Source: Zobellia nedashkovskayae (GTDB lineage: Bacteria; Bacteroidota; Bacteroidia; Flavobacteriales; Flavobacteriaceae). From it: a stretch of 64,000 bases of DNA. The stretch's first letter is position 1. Every line of letters begins with the position of its first letter. The notes under the pieces are model-generated. The model made no database searches. It worked only from the letters and a program-made list of their open reading frames with translations, and had not been told where the DNA came from. This document shows positions 36,351 through 45,343 of this stretch, in pieces. The translations under genes were made by a program, and so were the position numbers. Location: assembly GCF_015330125.1 (NCBI RefSeq), contig NZ_JADDXR010000002.1, forward strand, positions 2,046,001 through 2,110,000, given 5' to 3'.

Positions 36351-37769
36351 TTAAAAAGAAAAATAGATGAACGGAGATGATTCAGCTTGAAACATATAGG
36401 CCAAAGTGAGTGCGAACATAGCGGTTAATAGCCCGTATTTAACCCCCTTATTTTGAAATATAGGAAGATTGTAATATGCTTTGTAGCTAGTTAAATCAAT
36501 AAGTAGTACGACCACCAGATATGATACAGTTACTCTTAAAAAGAATAATGAATATTCACTAGCCCTCCAATCGATTACTCTTTCTATAAATAATATGGTG
36601 TTATCCCATGAAGTAGATCTAAAGAAGAGCCATGTAAACAAAACCAGAATATAGGTTACAAGTATGTTTAAAATTGTTTTAAGGTTAAATAGCGCACTAT
36701 CAGTGCTATCTATCTTGCGGTCTTTTAGAAACATTTTATGAATGGCCAAATAGATACCGTGCAAACCGCCCCATATTACAAAATTCCAACTTGCTCCATG
36801 CCATAGACCGCCCAGAAGCATGGTTAGCATAAGATTAATATAGGTTCTTTGGTCTCCTTTTCTATTGCCTCCTAAAGAAATATACAAATAATCCTTTAAC
36901 CAAGATGAGAGAGAAATATGCCATCTTCTCCAGAATTCAGTAATGTTTCTTGATAGATATGGCTGACTGAAATTTACCATTAATTCTACACCTAACAGTT
37001 TAGCCGTACCTCTGGCTATTAGACTGTAACCTGAGAAATCAGCATAAATTTGAACTGAAAAAAGAACAAGACCAGATAATAATTCTATTGAGTTATACAA
37101 ATGGATATTGCCAAATATTTGATCCACATATTTACCTGATGTATCACCAATTATTACTTTGCGGAATAGACCGGTTATAATTAAAACTATTCCTTCTTGA
37201 ATTTGAACTTTTGTAGGCGCTAATTTTTTGGATAATTGCGGTAGTAATACACTTGCTCTTTCAATAGGTCCGGCAACTAATTGAGGGAAAAAAGAGACGA
37301 AGAGCGCGAAATCAATAAAATTTTCTGAGGGCTTTAATTTTTTTCTATAAATATCTATAGAATATGATAGGGTTTGGAATGTATAGAAAGATATACCTAC
37401 CGGTAAAATAATATTTAAATGTAAATAATCAACACTGAGACCAATGACAGATGATAATTCAATAAAGCTTGCGGTAAAAAAATTAAAATACTTGAAAAAA
37501 CCAAGAATACCTAAGTTGGCAATAAGGCTTACCATCAATAGACGTTTTCGCTGTGACTCTTCTTCGGCCGCATAGAGGGCTTTGCCAACAATAAAGTCAA
37601 TTATGGAGGAAAGTAATAGTAGGCCTAAAAAGCGCCAATCCCAGTACCCATAGAAGAAATAACTAGCAGCTAATAGAAAAATGTTTTTAGCCTTTTTAGA
37701 GGGTAAAACATAAGTTAAAGGCACTACAACCCCTAGAAATATGAAAAATATGAAAGAATTAAAAAGCAT
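36351..37769 (-). CDS. MBOAT-family membrane O-acyltransferase (first copy)
   Basis: 472 residues from the ATG at 37769; the longer frame starts with a TTG two codons before. It has about ten membrane helices and the AlgI/DltB-type signature: LPVGISFYTFQTLSYSIDIY, PQLVAGPIERASVLLPQ, FWRRWHISLSSWLKDYLYI and GLWHGASWNFVIWG with the catalytic histidine. These proteins pass acyl, usually acetyl, groups through the inner membrane to an outside transferase. The SGNH-like gene that follows at 10 nt is the probable partner. Confidence 0.93.
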   Translation of the reverse strand: MLFNSFIFFIFLGVVVPLTYVLPSKKAKNIFLLAASYFFYGYWDWRFLGLLLLSSIIDFIVGKALYAAEEESQRKRLLMVSLIANLGILGFFKYFNFFTASFIELSSVIGLSVDYLHLNIILPVGISFYTFQTLSYSIDIYRKKLKPSENFIDFALFVSFFPQLVAGPIERASVLLPQLSKKLAPTKVQIQEGIVLIITGLFRKVIIGDTSGKYVDQIFGNIHLYNSIELLSGLVLFSVQIYADFSGYSLIARGTAKLLGVELMVNFSQPYLSRNITEFWRRWHISLSSWLKDYLYISLGGNRKGDQRTYINLMLTMLLGGLWHGASWNFVIWGGLHGIYLAIHKMFLKDRKIDSTDSALFNLKTILNILVTYILVLFTWLFFRSTSWDNTILFIERVIDWRASEYSLFFLRVTVSYLVVVLLIDLTSYKAYYNLPIFQNKGVKYGLLTAMFALTLAYMFQAESSPFIYFSF

Positions 37770-37859
37770 AATCAAAAATTAATTAAAGTTATAGTCGAAG
37801 CAATAACACGGTAAAAGTTATTGATCTATTTATGCCATGATGTAAATTGCGGCTGTTAA

Positions 37860-39095
37860 TTAGTTCTCATAATATTTTTCAGTAAACACTTTTATTCTAC
37901 GTTCCCATTTACTGTTCATAGCGTGAGCATGGGCATTACGAGCCTTTTCTCTGCGAAGCTCTGGGTTAGACTGAAATTCTATTATTGCGTTTGCAATATT
38001 CTTAGCTGTGCCATCTCCTGATGTAGGATTTATTTTTAAGGAACAACTTTCAGGTACTAGATTACGGGCCCCACTTATATTTAATACAATTAAGGGCAGG
38101 CTGTAGGCCATTGCCTCCATAATTTGAGTGCCTGAAGTATCTCTCAATGAACAGAAAAGCATTATATCTGCTTTTTTATATTGATTTGCTACCTCTTCAA
38201 AGGGTATTTGACCTAGAACATCAATTTTTGAAGTGTCTAAAGCATATTCTTTTATCCAGCTTTTGATTAGATCTTCGCTCTTGCCACCACCTACAATTGT
38301 TAATTTATAGGGTATATCGTTAGGTACAAATGACAACGCATGTAATGATAGATTAAGGCCTTTCCTCGGCATAACTCTTCCCACCCAAATAATATTTAGC
38401 ACTTCATGATCGGGTTTTTCTATATATGGTAATGTGTTGTATTTTTTTGGTATAGCATAGATTTCTGTTAATCGGCTCTTATTTGAATTTGCCAATTTAG
38501 AATTATCTAGAAGATCCTTTGTTTCTTGGTTGGTATTGATAATATAGCTTGCTTTTTTCAGAGTTCTTCTAAGACTACCACTGTAACCAACTAAAATTTT
38601 GGAAACCATTCCTCTAATGACTTCTGTACGCCATGATTTTCCGAAATATGATTTAAAAATAGGTAGTGCCATTTGACCACCACCTACAGGGCCAAATATT
38701 ATTTTACAGTTGTCGAGCTTATAAAGACAGGTGCCTTGTTGAAAACTACCGTAGGTGGCGTGATGAGCTATGTCAAAACTATGTTCGGCATGCAATTTCA
38801 CAGCTCGGTTTGCTGCTTTTCTTTTCCAAAGATAATAATGTAAATAAATTGTTTTACCATTAGGGTCAAACAGTTTTTCGTCCAAGCCCCACGGTAATTC
38901 AACAAATTCAAAATGAAGGTTGGGTAGATTCAATTTTTTATGTTCATTCTCAATTTTCTGTTTGTCATCAAAGTTGGTCATACAGTGTACTGTATAGCCC
39001 ATTTCGGCAAGACCTATCGCCCAATTCCATCCTCGGCCTTCTTCAGAGCCTTTAGAAGGGGAGCAGGCATAGGCACTTAGTAAAACTTTTTTCAT
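37860..39095 (-). CDS. GT4-family glycosyltransferase
   Basis: 411 residues with the GT-B fold. The opening KKVLLSAYACSPSKGSEEG followed by GWNWA is characteristic of one GT4 group. The donor-binding half has NIIWVGRVMPRKGLNL near residue 230 and the late ADIMLFCSLRDTSGTQIMEAM segment with the family Glu. It should add one sugar to the lipid-linked repeat unit in the cytosol. Sugar and linkage are not inferable. It sits between the flippase and an MBOAT gene in the operon. Confidence 0.92.
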   Translation of the reverse strand: MKKVLLSAYACSPSKGSEEGRGWNWAIGLAEMGYTVHCMTNFDDKQKIENEHKKLNLPNLHFEFVELPWGLDEKLFDPNGKTIYLHYYLWKRKAANRAVKLHAEHSFDIAHHATYGSFQQGTCLYKLDNCKIIFGPVGGGQMALPIFKSYFGKSWRTEVIRGMVSKILVGYSGSLRRTLKKASYIINTNQETKDLLDNSKLANSNKSRLTEIYAIPKKYNTLPYIEKPDHEVLNIIWVGRVMPRKGLNLSLHALSFVPNDIPYKLTIVGGGKSEDLIKSWIKEYALDTSKIDVLGQIPFEEVANQYKKADIMLFCSLRDTSGTQIMEAMAYSLPLIVLNISGARNLVPESCSLKINPTSGDGTAKNIANAIIEFQSNPELRREKARNAHAHAMNSKWERRIKVFTEKYYEN

Positions 39096-39202
39096 AGTTG
39101 AATTTTTAATGATATCCTAAATACAATAGATCTAAGATTATGGTCGTTTGCTAAGCCTTAGTAAGATATAATTCAAGGTCATTTTATTAGAAAGTCTTGT
39201 TG

Positions 39203-40645
39203 TTAAAATTTTAAGTTATGCTTTGTTTTAAAAAATATAACCATTACTAGTAAACCGATAACAATCCAAAATAATGGGAAAAGAATAACATCATTAATTT
39301 TAGTTTGCAAAAACATATATAAGCATACCGTAATTAGCGTTATAAGTAGATAACCAATAATGTGCGGAAGACCTACAATTTTATTTTTAAGTAATACAAC
39401 ATCTTGGGAGATGTGAAAAATAATAAATGAAATGAATATCGCATAGTTGACTATAGATAGCGATTTTATAAAATATAACCCGATAAGACAAATTGCAGAG
39501 TTAATTAGCACACTATTGATGTTAAACCACATATCTAGTTTTTCTAGCTTCATGGCAATTAGCATATTAGCCTGTAATAGAGATGTTGGAAACACCAAAA
39601 TAGTAAAAAACATTTCTTTGGTATATTGAGCAGATTCCGCATATTTTTCACCAAATATCCAAGGCACCAATTCGTCTGCGAAGGAATAGGTAAAAGTGAA
39701 TGCACCAAGCCCATATAACATGAGAATTCTAAATATTTTTTTATAAACAGCTTGTAATTCGGTCTTGTCTGGTTTTTGATGAAGCTCTACCAGCTTTGGA
39801 AGCATAGTACTGCTTAGTACTACAGGCACAAGTTGAGCTAATGAAAATATCTTAAAAGAGTTTTCATAATGAGCTACATCTTCTAAAGGAAGTATTTTGG
39901 AAATAATCAACGTATCGATTTTCCAGTAAATAACATAAGCACTGCCTATAACGGCAAAAGGCCAATATTTAGAGAGAATGCCCTTTATATAGCTAAATGG
40001 TATTTCTTCACGCCAAAAACCTGTTAAAGTAAAACCTTCCGCAGCACCAATGCGCAAAAATAGATTTAACGTGATAAAACGCGTAATTACAAGTAATACG
40101 GCCAAATAGATAATCGAAAAAGGGTATACAAAAAGCAAACAGGCGATAACAAATTTTGAGAATGCCTCAATAGAGAGTACAAGTACGGTTTTCTTTTGAG
40201 AGAATTGGGCAATGTTTACATTTTTTATCGAATAGATAATATTGTCAAAAATAATATTAGCAGCGAAAAGTAACGAAAGTATGCGAACGGTTGAATCTGT
40301 GTATAAAAAAAATGCTAGTATGAGGTTTACTGAAAAAAAGAATATACCAAAATAAGCTTGCATTTTCAGGAATTTGGCCGCTAATTTGTTCTTGTCACTA
40401 TGATTGATTACCTCTCTGATGAACCAATGACCAAGACCCATAGAGGAAAAGGCCACAATCATTTGGTAGAGGCTATTGGCAATAATATACTTGGCAAAAT
40501 CATCAACGGAATAATGCCTGGCGATTAAAACGTAAAATAGACTTAAAAATACGTTTTGAAATAAACTACCTGCTAACCCCCAAAAACTATTTTTTAGAAC
40601 TTTAGATTCAAGTTTGCTTTTAAGCTTGGTTATACTATTTAACAT
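39203..40645 (-). CDS. Wzx-like oligosaccharide flippase (MATE/PST superfamily)
   Basis: 480 residues from the ATG at 40645, preferred over a TTG 24 nt earlier. About 12-14 hydrophobic helices run through the protein. The N-terminus (SFWGLAGSLFQNVFLSLFYV, ARHYSVDDFAKYIIAN) is the typical first-helix region of polysaccharide-biosynthesis flippases. It should turn undecaprenyl-linked repeat units to the periplasmic face for polymerisation by the Wzy-like protein encoded upstream. It is the only flippase gene in the operon. Confidence 0.9.
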   Translation of the reverse strand: MLNSITKLKSKLESKVLKNSFWGLAGSLFQNVFLSLFYVLIARHYSVDDFAKYIIANSLYQMIVAFSSMGLGHWFIREVINHSDKNKLAAKFLKMQAYFGIFFFSVNLILAFFLYTDSTVRILSLLFAANIIFDNIIYSIKNVNIAQFSQKKTVLVLSIEAFSKFVIACLLFVYPFSIIYLAVLLVITRFITLNLFLRIGAAEGFTLTGFWREEIPFSYIKGILSKYWPFAVIGSAYVIYWKIDTLIISKILPLEDVAHYENSFKIFSLAQLVPVVLSSTMLPKLVELHQKPDKTELQAVYKKIFRILMLYGLGAFTFTYSFADELVPWIFGEKYAESAQYTKEMFFTILVFPTSLLQANMLIAMKLEKLDMWFNINSVLINSAICLIGLYFIKSLSIVNYAIFISFIIFHISQDVVLLKNKIVGLPHIIGYLLITLITVCLYMFLQTKINDVILFPLFWIVIGLLVMVIFFKTKHNLKF

Positions 40646-40673
40646 GGGGTAGATAAATTTAAATGTCAAGTCG

Positions 40674-41783
40674 TTAATTAGATACTGTGGCTTTAATGAA
40701 ATCTTGGTGCATTTGTTCGGTAATTTTTCTTTTTGTAAAATTCTGACCTAGAACAAGATTGTTTTTGCGCATTTTGTTTCTCAATTCGTCACTTTCGTAA
40801 ATCATAGTTAAAGCCTTCTTAACACTCTGAGAATCTTTTCCGTTAACCCAAAGGCAATTATCTGGTTCTTTCAAATGGTCAATGGCTGCCCTTGTCTGAG
40901 TAGTAATTACAGGAAGACCACAGCCGATTGATTTAAACAATGCCATAGGGAAACCTTCATCAAAATAGGTTGGAAAAACCAAGGCATCCGAATTGGCATA
41001 AAAATGATCACACTCTTCTTCGGGTAAAAAACCGGTGAGGTGCACGTATTTTTCAATTTGTAAGCTTTTAATTTCTGCTTTAAACTCATCATATTCTTCA
41101 CCGTTACCAGCAAAAATAAAAACACAGTCTTCTTTATATTTAAAATGAGGGATGGCCCGTATAATACTAAAAATGCCCTTTTCTGCAATCATACGCCCGG
41201 CAAAGAAAAATTTGAAACGGTTATCATTTAACCCGTGCGCCGATAAAAATGCTTCTGATTTAATGGAACGATTTGGGTCGATAATATTACCAGTAACATA
41301 GGCCTTCTCCGCAAATTTTGGAGCTAATTTTGCAATATTGTTTTTTTCTTCATGGGAAAGAAAAAACCAAAGAGTAACTTGTTTCGATAGATAGGGAATA
41401 ACCAATGAATCAAAAAAGAAAGATTTTTTAGTCAGAATAGACAAATCAGACCCATGAGTCTTAATAGCAATATTTAACTTATGCCAATAGAGTAATCTAA
41501 TCAATAATATAGTGATAAAGTCGCGTGTGGTCCCTACTGGTTCAAAACGCGAATTTAAATAAATCATATTCGGCTTAAAGTTATATAATCGTTTCACAAG
41601 TGCAAAAGCATTTGCTAAGACTCCCAGTAGCTTATCAATTTTACCGGCAAAGGGTTTGTTCCGTGTATAAACGATAGTATCACAGTCGTAGCCTAAATCG
41701 GTGAGTCCTTGCACCTCGTCCATTGCCAGGTTTATGTGATTTTTTGGAGGAATACCAATTAGAATCTTAGTTTTCATTTTCAT
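40674..41783 (-). CDS. GT4-family glycosyltransferase
   Basis: 369 residues from the ATG at 41783 (another ATG at 41777); the frame could be read longer from a TTG at 41831, but that is unlikely. GT-B fold with the donor site FFFAGRMIAEKGIFSII near residue 200, HLTGFLPEEECDHFY near 255 and VFPTYFDEGFPMALFKSIGC near 280, which has the E-x7-E-like motif. It contributes one glycosidic bond to the repeat unit. The 108-nt gap before it from the acyltransferase gene is one of the largest in the operon, but no separate promoter was found. Confidence 0.92.
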   Translation of the reverse strand: MKMKTKILIGIPPKNHINLAMDEVQGLTDLGYDCDTIVYTRNKPFAGKIDKLLGVLANAFALVKRLYNFKPNMIYLNSRFEPVGTTRDFITILLIRLLYWHKLNIAIKTHGSDLSILTKKSFFFDSLVIPYLSKQVTLWFFLSHEEKNNIAKLAPKFAEKAYVTGNIIDPNRSIKSEAFLSAHGLNDNRFKFFFAGRMIAEKGIFSIIRAIPHFKYKEDCVFIFAGNGEEYDEFKAEIKSLQIEKYVHLTGFLPEEECDHFYANSDALVFPTYFDEGFPMALFKSIGCGLPVITTQTRAAIDHLKEPDNCLWVNGKDSQSVKKALTMIYESDELRNKMRKNNLVLGQNFTKRKITEQMHQDFIKATVSN

Positions 41784-41891
41784 TTTTTGTTTTAAAAGAT
41801 TTTGAACGAAACTGTTTAATATTGCCCTCAATCTTAAGTGTTCTTATTAAAAGAACTTAATCATATTTTTTAAACTCAATGTTTAAATTTC

Positions 41892-42851
41892 TCAATACAA
41901 TTGAAAGATCAATTTCCAATTGAACTGTTTTTCCATAAAGGTTTGAGAAAATATTCTGGCAAGACATCTTAAAATATACGCTGCAATTATTATAATTATA
42001 AACATAATTAATAGGTTCAACGGAAAAATACTATTCATTTTATCCGTGAATAGAGAAAATTGTACCAAATAAATCTCTAAACATAGTCCCGAAATAGTTT
42101 TCATGATTGGACCTAAGATTTGGCTATTATAAGCGTGTTTTACAATTTCATTATTGGCTAGTTTGTAAAAATAGAATACAATGATTCCGAGCGGAATTAA
42201 AGATAGTAATTGAATGTCTGGATACCATTGTAGTTTCTGAGATAGCATTAGAATACCATAAAAAACTATAGTACTTAAGATAAGTTTAATAAGGTCATAA
42301 TTAAATTGAAATTTAAATTGTTTTTTTGAAATACCTATCATTGCACCAAATAAAGCATATAAAAAGTAATGTCCCCATTTAAAATAGTTATATCCATAGA
42401 TGTTATAGTTCAATGGTCTTTGTATTAAAAAGAACCAAGCAATTACAATTATTATGACAATCATTGTTGCTAAGTAAAGATGGTTAATCATATATCGATT
42501 AATAAGATAGAGTAATACGTAGTAAATCATTACACAAGTAATAAACCAACTGCCTCCATACAATATAACATCTACGATATTATCATCCTTATCGAAGAAT
42601 AGTGTGCTCAAAATTGCCCAAGCAAAAACCGTAGGATAAATTCTATTTACTCTTTTTTTATACCAATTATCAAAACGTCCCATAGGTTTAAGAAATAGTA
42701 CAAATCCAATGGTAAAAAAGAATAAGGCATCACCTATTGCTCCACCAGTGGCAAATATTTTATTAGGATACAACAATTCCATATGTGAATTGGTAATCAA
42801 AAGAGCGGCAAAAAATTTCAATATATCGATGCTAATATTTCTTTCTTTCAT
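41892..42851 (-). CDS. Acyltransferase-3 family membrane protein
   Basis: 319 residues, about ten membrane helices. The first helix carries the family start (ISIDILKFFAALLITNSHM) with the expected Asp and the His in NSHM, and an Arg-containing loop follows (GRFDNWYKKRVNRIYP). Members acetylate or succinylate sugars of surface polysaccharides using cytosolic acyl-CoA. The operon thus encodes a third kind of acylation in addition to two MBOAT pairs. The sugar modified is unknown. Confidence 0.88.
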   Translation of the reverse strand: MKERNISIDILKFFAALLITNSHMELLYPNKIFATGGAIGDALFFFTIGFVLFLKPMGRFDNWYKKRVNRIYPTVFAWAILSTLFFDKDDNIVDVILYGGSWFITCVMIYYVLLYLINRYMINHLYLATMIVIIIVIAWFFLIQRPLNYNIYGYNYFKWGHYFLYALFGAMIGISKKQFKFQFNYDLIKLILSTIVFYGILMLSQKLQWYPDIQLLSLIPLGIIVFYFYKLANNEIVKHAYNSQILGPIMKTISGLCLEIYLVQFSLFTDKMNSIFPLNLLIMFIIIIIAAYILRCLARIFSQTFMEKQFNWKLIFQLY

Positions 42852-42893
42852 GATAGACTATCTTAGTTTTATAAGCTTGGTCAAGTTGTAGGA

Positions 42894-43868
42894 TTAAACT
42901 CTATCACCTATGGTTGAGTTTGTCAATTTAGAATACATTCCTAACAAAAACCTATAATATTTGGGGGCAAATCTTATCAATATATAAGCAACACGATGCT
43001 TCAGAACGACTTTTTTATTTGATAGAATGAATGAATGATAATTCCTAAGTTTTTGTTTGATTTGGTAGAGTTCTTTTTTGTACTTAGTTTCATTGGATAT
43101 TAAAATAAGGTTTGCTATAGATATGTTGGCAATGATATTGTTGTATTTGGCAGTTTCAATAATTTCAGTAGACTCATCTGTAACTTTATTTAAAATTTTA
43201 TCGGCTACATAAGTCATTTGTAGATATCGCGAGTCGAATCGAGACATAGAAACTGAATTATCATTTACGGCGTAGTTATATTTTTTTATATCTTCAAAAA
43301 CAAATGAAGAAGCTTTTTGAAATACTCTAAAACAGAAATAAACATCTTCATTTATGGAACCTTCAAAAGCTTCCAGTTGGGCTAATTCAATTTTAAAGAG
43401 TTTATTATATGCACCCCAATTTAAGCTGTAATTAAGTAGGCCAATTATTGCTTCATCCCTAGTAAGCGCTCTTGGTTGCGTGGTTGTTGTTTCAATTTCT
43501 TGGTTGCCTTTTCTTACAGAGCAAATACTTATATCCGCTGTAAAATTAATTGCGTTATTATATAATAACTCAAGCATGTCTGGCTCCAGCGAATCGTCAC
43601 TATCCACAAAATTAACAAAATCTCCATTTGCACTTTTCATACCTGCATTTCTAGCAGCTGAGACACCTTGGTTTTTTTGATGAATAACATATATTCTCTT
43701 ATCTCTTTGTTGCAATTCGTCACATATCCTTGGGCTTGAGTCGGAAGAACCGTCATTTACTAAAATCACCTCAATATCCGAAAACGTTTGACTCACAATT
43801 GAATTCACGCATTTTTCGAGATATAATTCGGTATTGTATACGGGTACGATAACACTAATTTTTGTCAT
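42894..43868 (-). CDS. GT2-family glycosyltransferase
   Basis: 324 residues from the ATG at 43868, where the GT-A fold starts at once (MTKISVIVPVYNTELYLEKC). An upstream extension of the open frame overlaps the acetyltransferase gene and is rejected. Landmarks are VILVNDGSSDSSPRICDEL, GVSAARNAGM and the metal motif VDSDD at about residues 89-93. It should transfer a sugar from a nucleotide donor to the growing lipid-linked unit. It is the only GT2 of the operon. Confidence 0.93.
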   Translation of the reverse strand: MTKISVIVPVYNTELYLEKCVNSIVSQTFSDIEVILVNDGSSDSSPRICDELQQRDKRIYVIHQKNQGVSAARNAGMKSANGDFVNFVDSDDSLEPDMLELLYNNAINFTADISICSVRKGNQEIETTTTQPRALTRDEAIIGLLNYSLNWGAYNKLFKIELAQLEAFEGSINEDVYFCFRVFQKASSFVFEDIKKYNYAVNDNSVSMSRFDSRYLQMTYVADKILNKVTDESTEIIETAKYNNIIANISIANLILISNETKYKKELYQIKQKLRNYHSFILSNKKVVLKHRVAYILIRFAPKYYRFLLGMYSKLTNSTIGDRV

Positions 43869-43917
43869 AACCACTGATTCGATTGAAGTTAAGGTTCCTA
43901 ATTTTACGGCTTTTTTG

Positions 43918-44403
43918 TTATTTATGAATCTCTCTAGCTGGATTTCCAACAACAGTACAGTTATTAGGCACATCCCGTACAACAACGCTTCCACTACCTA
44001 TCTTTACGTTATCTCCAATATGTAACCCACCTATAATACAAACATTACTACCAATGTCAACATTGTTTCCTATTACTGGGGATGCACTAAAACTACCGTC
44101 AGGTAATTCTTTTCTGCCAATAGTCGTACTTTGCCTTAATGAGCAATTTGTGCCCAATATCGTTCCGCCATGCACAACCAGAGCTTGACCATGATGTAGC
44201 ATTAATCCTTTTCCTGCTTTGGTTCTCCATTGAAGCTCTATACCTAAAGTCCATTCAACAAAGAATGTATAAAAAAGACGATACGGTAGACCAATAATTT
44301 TTAAGAACTTATTACGCGTACCAATATTAGCCAGCCTAAACAGTACCATAATTAGTCGTCCTTTGGTGGTATTTGCATTCCAGTCTTGAAATATAAAATT
44401 CAT
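43918..44403 (-). CDS. Serine-acetyltransferase-like hexapeptide acyltransferase
   Basis: 161 residues. After a helical N-terminus the left-handed beta-helix begins at about residue 60, with hexapeptide turns in the order GTILGTNCSLRQS, VIGNNVDIGSNVCIIGG and VKIGSGSVVVRDVP. The catalytic His is in LMLHHGQALVVHGG. The shape is that of short CysE/WcaB relatives found in exopolysaccharide loci, which acetylate sugars (for example in colanic acid) rather than serine. The gene is 21 nt from the SGNH gene before it. Confidence 0.88.
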   Translation of the reverse strand: MNFIFQDWNANTTKGRLIMVLFRLANIGTRNKFLKIIGLPYRLFYTFFVEWTLGIELQWRTKAGKGLMLHHGQALVVHGGTILGTNCSLRQSTTIGRKELPDGSFSASPVIGNNVDIGSNVCIIGGLHIGDNVKIGSGSVVVRDVPNNCTVVGNPAREIHK

Positions 44404-44424
44404 TATATCAATAAATTTTTATTG

Positions 44425-45339
44425 CTATTCTATTTTTAGGTGTGCTTTTATCAAATCAACTACTTTTTCAGAAAAGATTACAGCACCATTATCATTAAGA
44501 TGTTCGATATCGGCAAAAAGGTATGGAGCTTTCAAAAAATCCTTGTCCTTTGTGAAGTCAAAGAAAGGCACTTTTTTTTCTTCACATAGTTTTTTACATA
44601 GCGCTATCGAAAAATCATCTTCATATTTATAATATATAGGTGAAACTAATACTACTACAGGAATTTCATGCTGTTTGCACAAATTAAGAAATTCATTAAA
44701 AACAGTAACTTTATTTTTGTCTATCTCATAAGGTAAAACAGAATGGTGGTTTTCTATTGGTTCTTTCCACTCTCCAAATAAAGGAACATATCCTTTATTT
44801 GCTTTGGTTTGTAAACCCTTAATATTGATATTTCCAAATACAATGTTTCCTATGGTTGAATTATAAGGATAAATGCTTGATAGATTCTTAACAGGTTCAT
44901 AGGAACTTCTCAAATTCACAATACTCCTTATTTCAGGATGGTGTTTATAATATGGTAATAATGATGATAAGCGGTCATAATCGCTTTGGTTATATGTAAA
45001 TTCTCCAGTAAAATCATATAGAATTAGCTTAGGTTTATATCTTTTCAGCACGGACCTTAATACAGCGGTTTGATAGAATATGAAGTTACCATCCCTTCCC
45101 GTATTATAAAATGTGTTTTTTAATTTCCTTTCAAAAACATCAGGTTTATAATGATGGTTGGCACGAGAAGACCCAAAGACAAGAATATCTTCTTTTGTAT
45201 GCTCTATACTATGAGTGGTTCTGTGTTGAAAACCAGCGGATTGCTTGAAGTAAAAGTATTCTAGCCCCCGCCCTATACCAAAGTCCAATGCCAAGACTAT
45301 GATAAGACCAATTATACAATTAAGAATAAATTTTTTCAT
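44425..45339 (-). CDS. SGNH-like membrane-anchored protein, partner of the second MBOAT
   Basis: 304 residues from the ATG at 45339, 4 nt after the MBOAT stop. One membrane helix (about 3-21), then a GDSL-like first block DILVFGSSRANHHY (catalytic Ser), a middle VVLVSPIYY block and a terminal DIEHLNDNGAVIF block with the catalytic Asp-x-x-His. This is the complete SGNH arrangement, placed outside the membrane. By position it probably transfers the acyl group delivered by the MBOAT to the polysaccharide. Confidence 0.8.
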   Translation of the reverse strand: MKKFILNCIIGLIIVLALDFGIGRGLEYFYFKQSAGFQHRTTHSIEHTKEDILVFGSSRANHHYKPDVFERKLKNTFYNTGRDGNFIFYQTAVLRSVLKRYKPKLILYDFTGEFTYNQSDYDRLSSLLPYYKHHPEIRSIVNLRSSYEPVKNLSSIYPYNSTIGNIVFGNINIKGLQTKANKGYVPLFGEWKEPIENHHSVLPYEIDKNKVTVFNEFLNLCKQHEIPVVVLVSPIYYKYEDDFSIALCKKLCEEKKVPFFDFTKDKDFLKAPYLFADIEHLNDNGAVIFSEKVVDLIKAHLKIE

Positions 45340-45343
45340 ACGA

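Noticed and set aside
43869..43994. 42-codon N-terminal extension of the GT2 gene
   Set aside because: It overlaps the acetyltransferase gene in another frame, and the GT2 fold begins exactly at the ATG at 43868.
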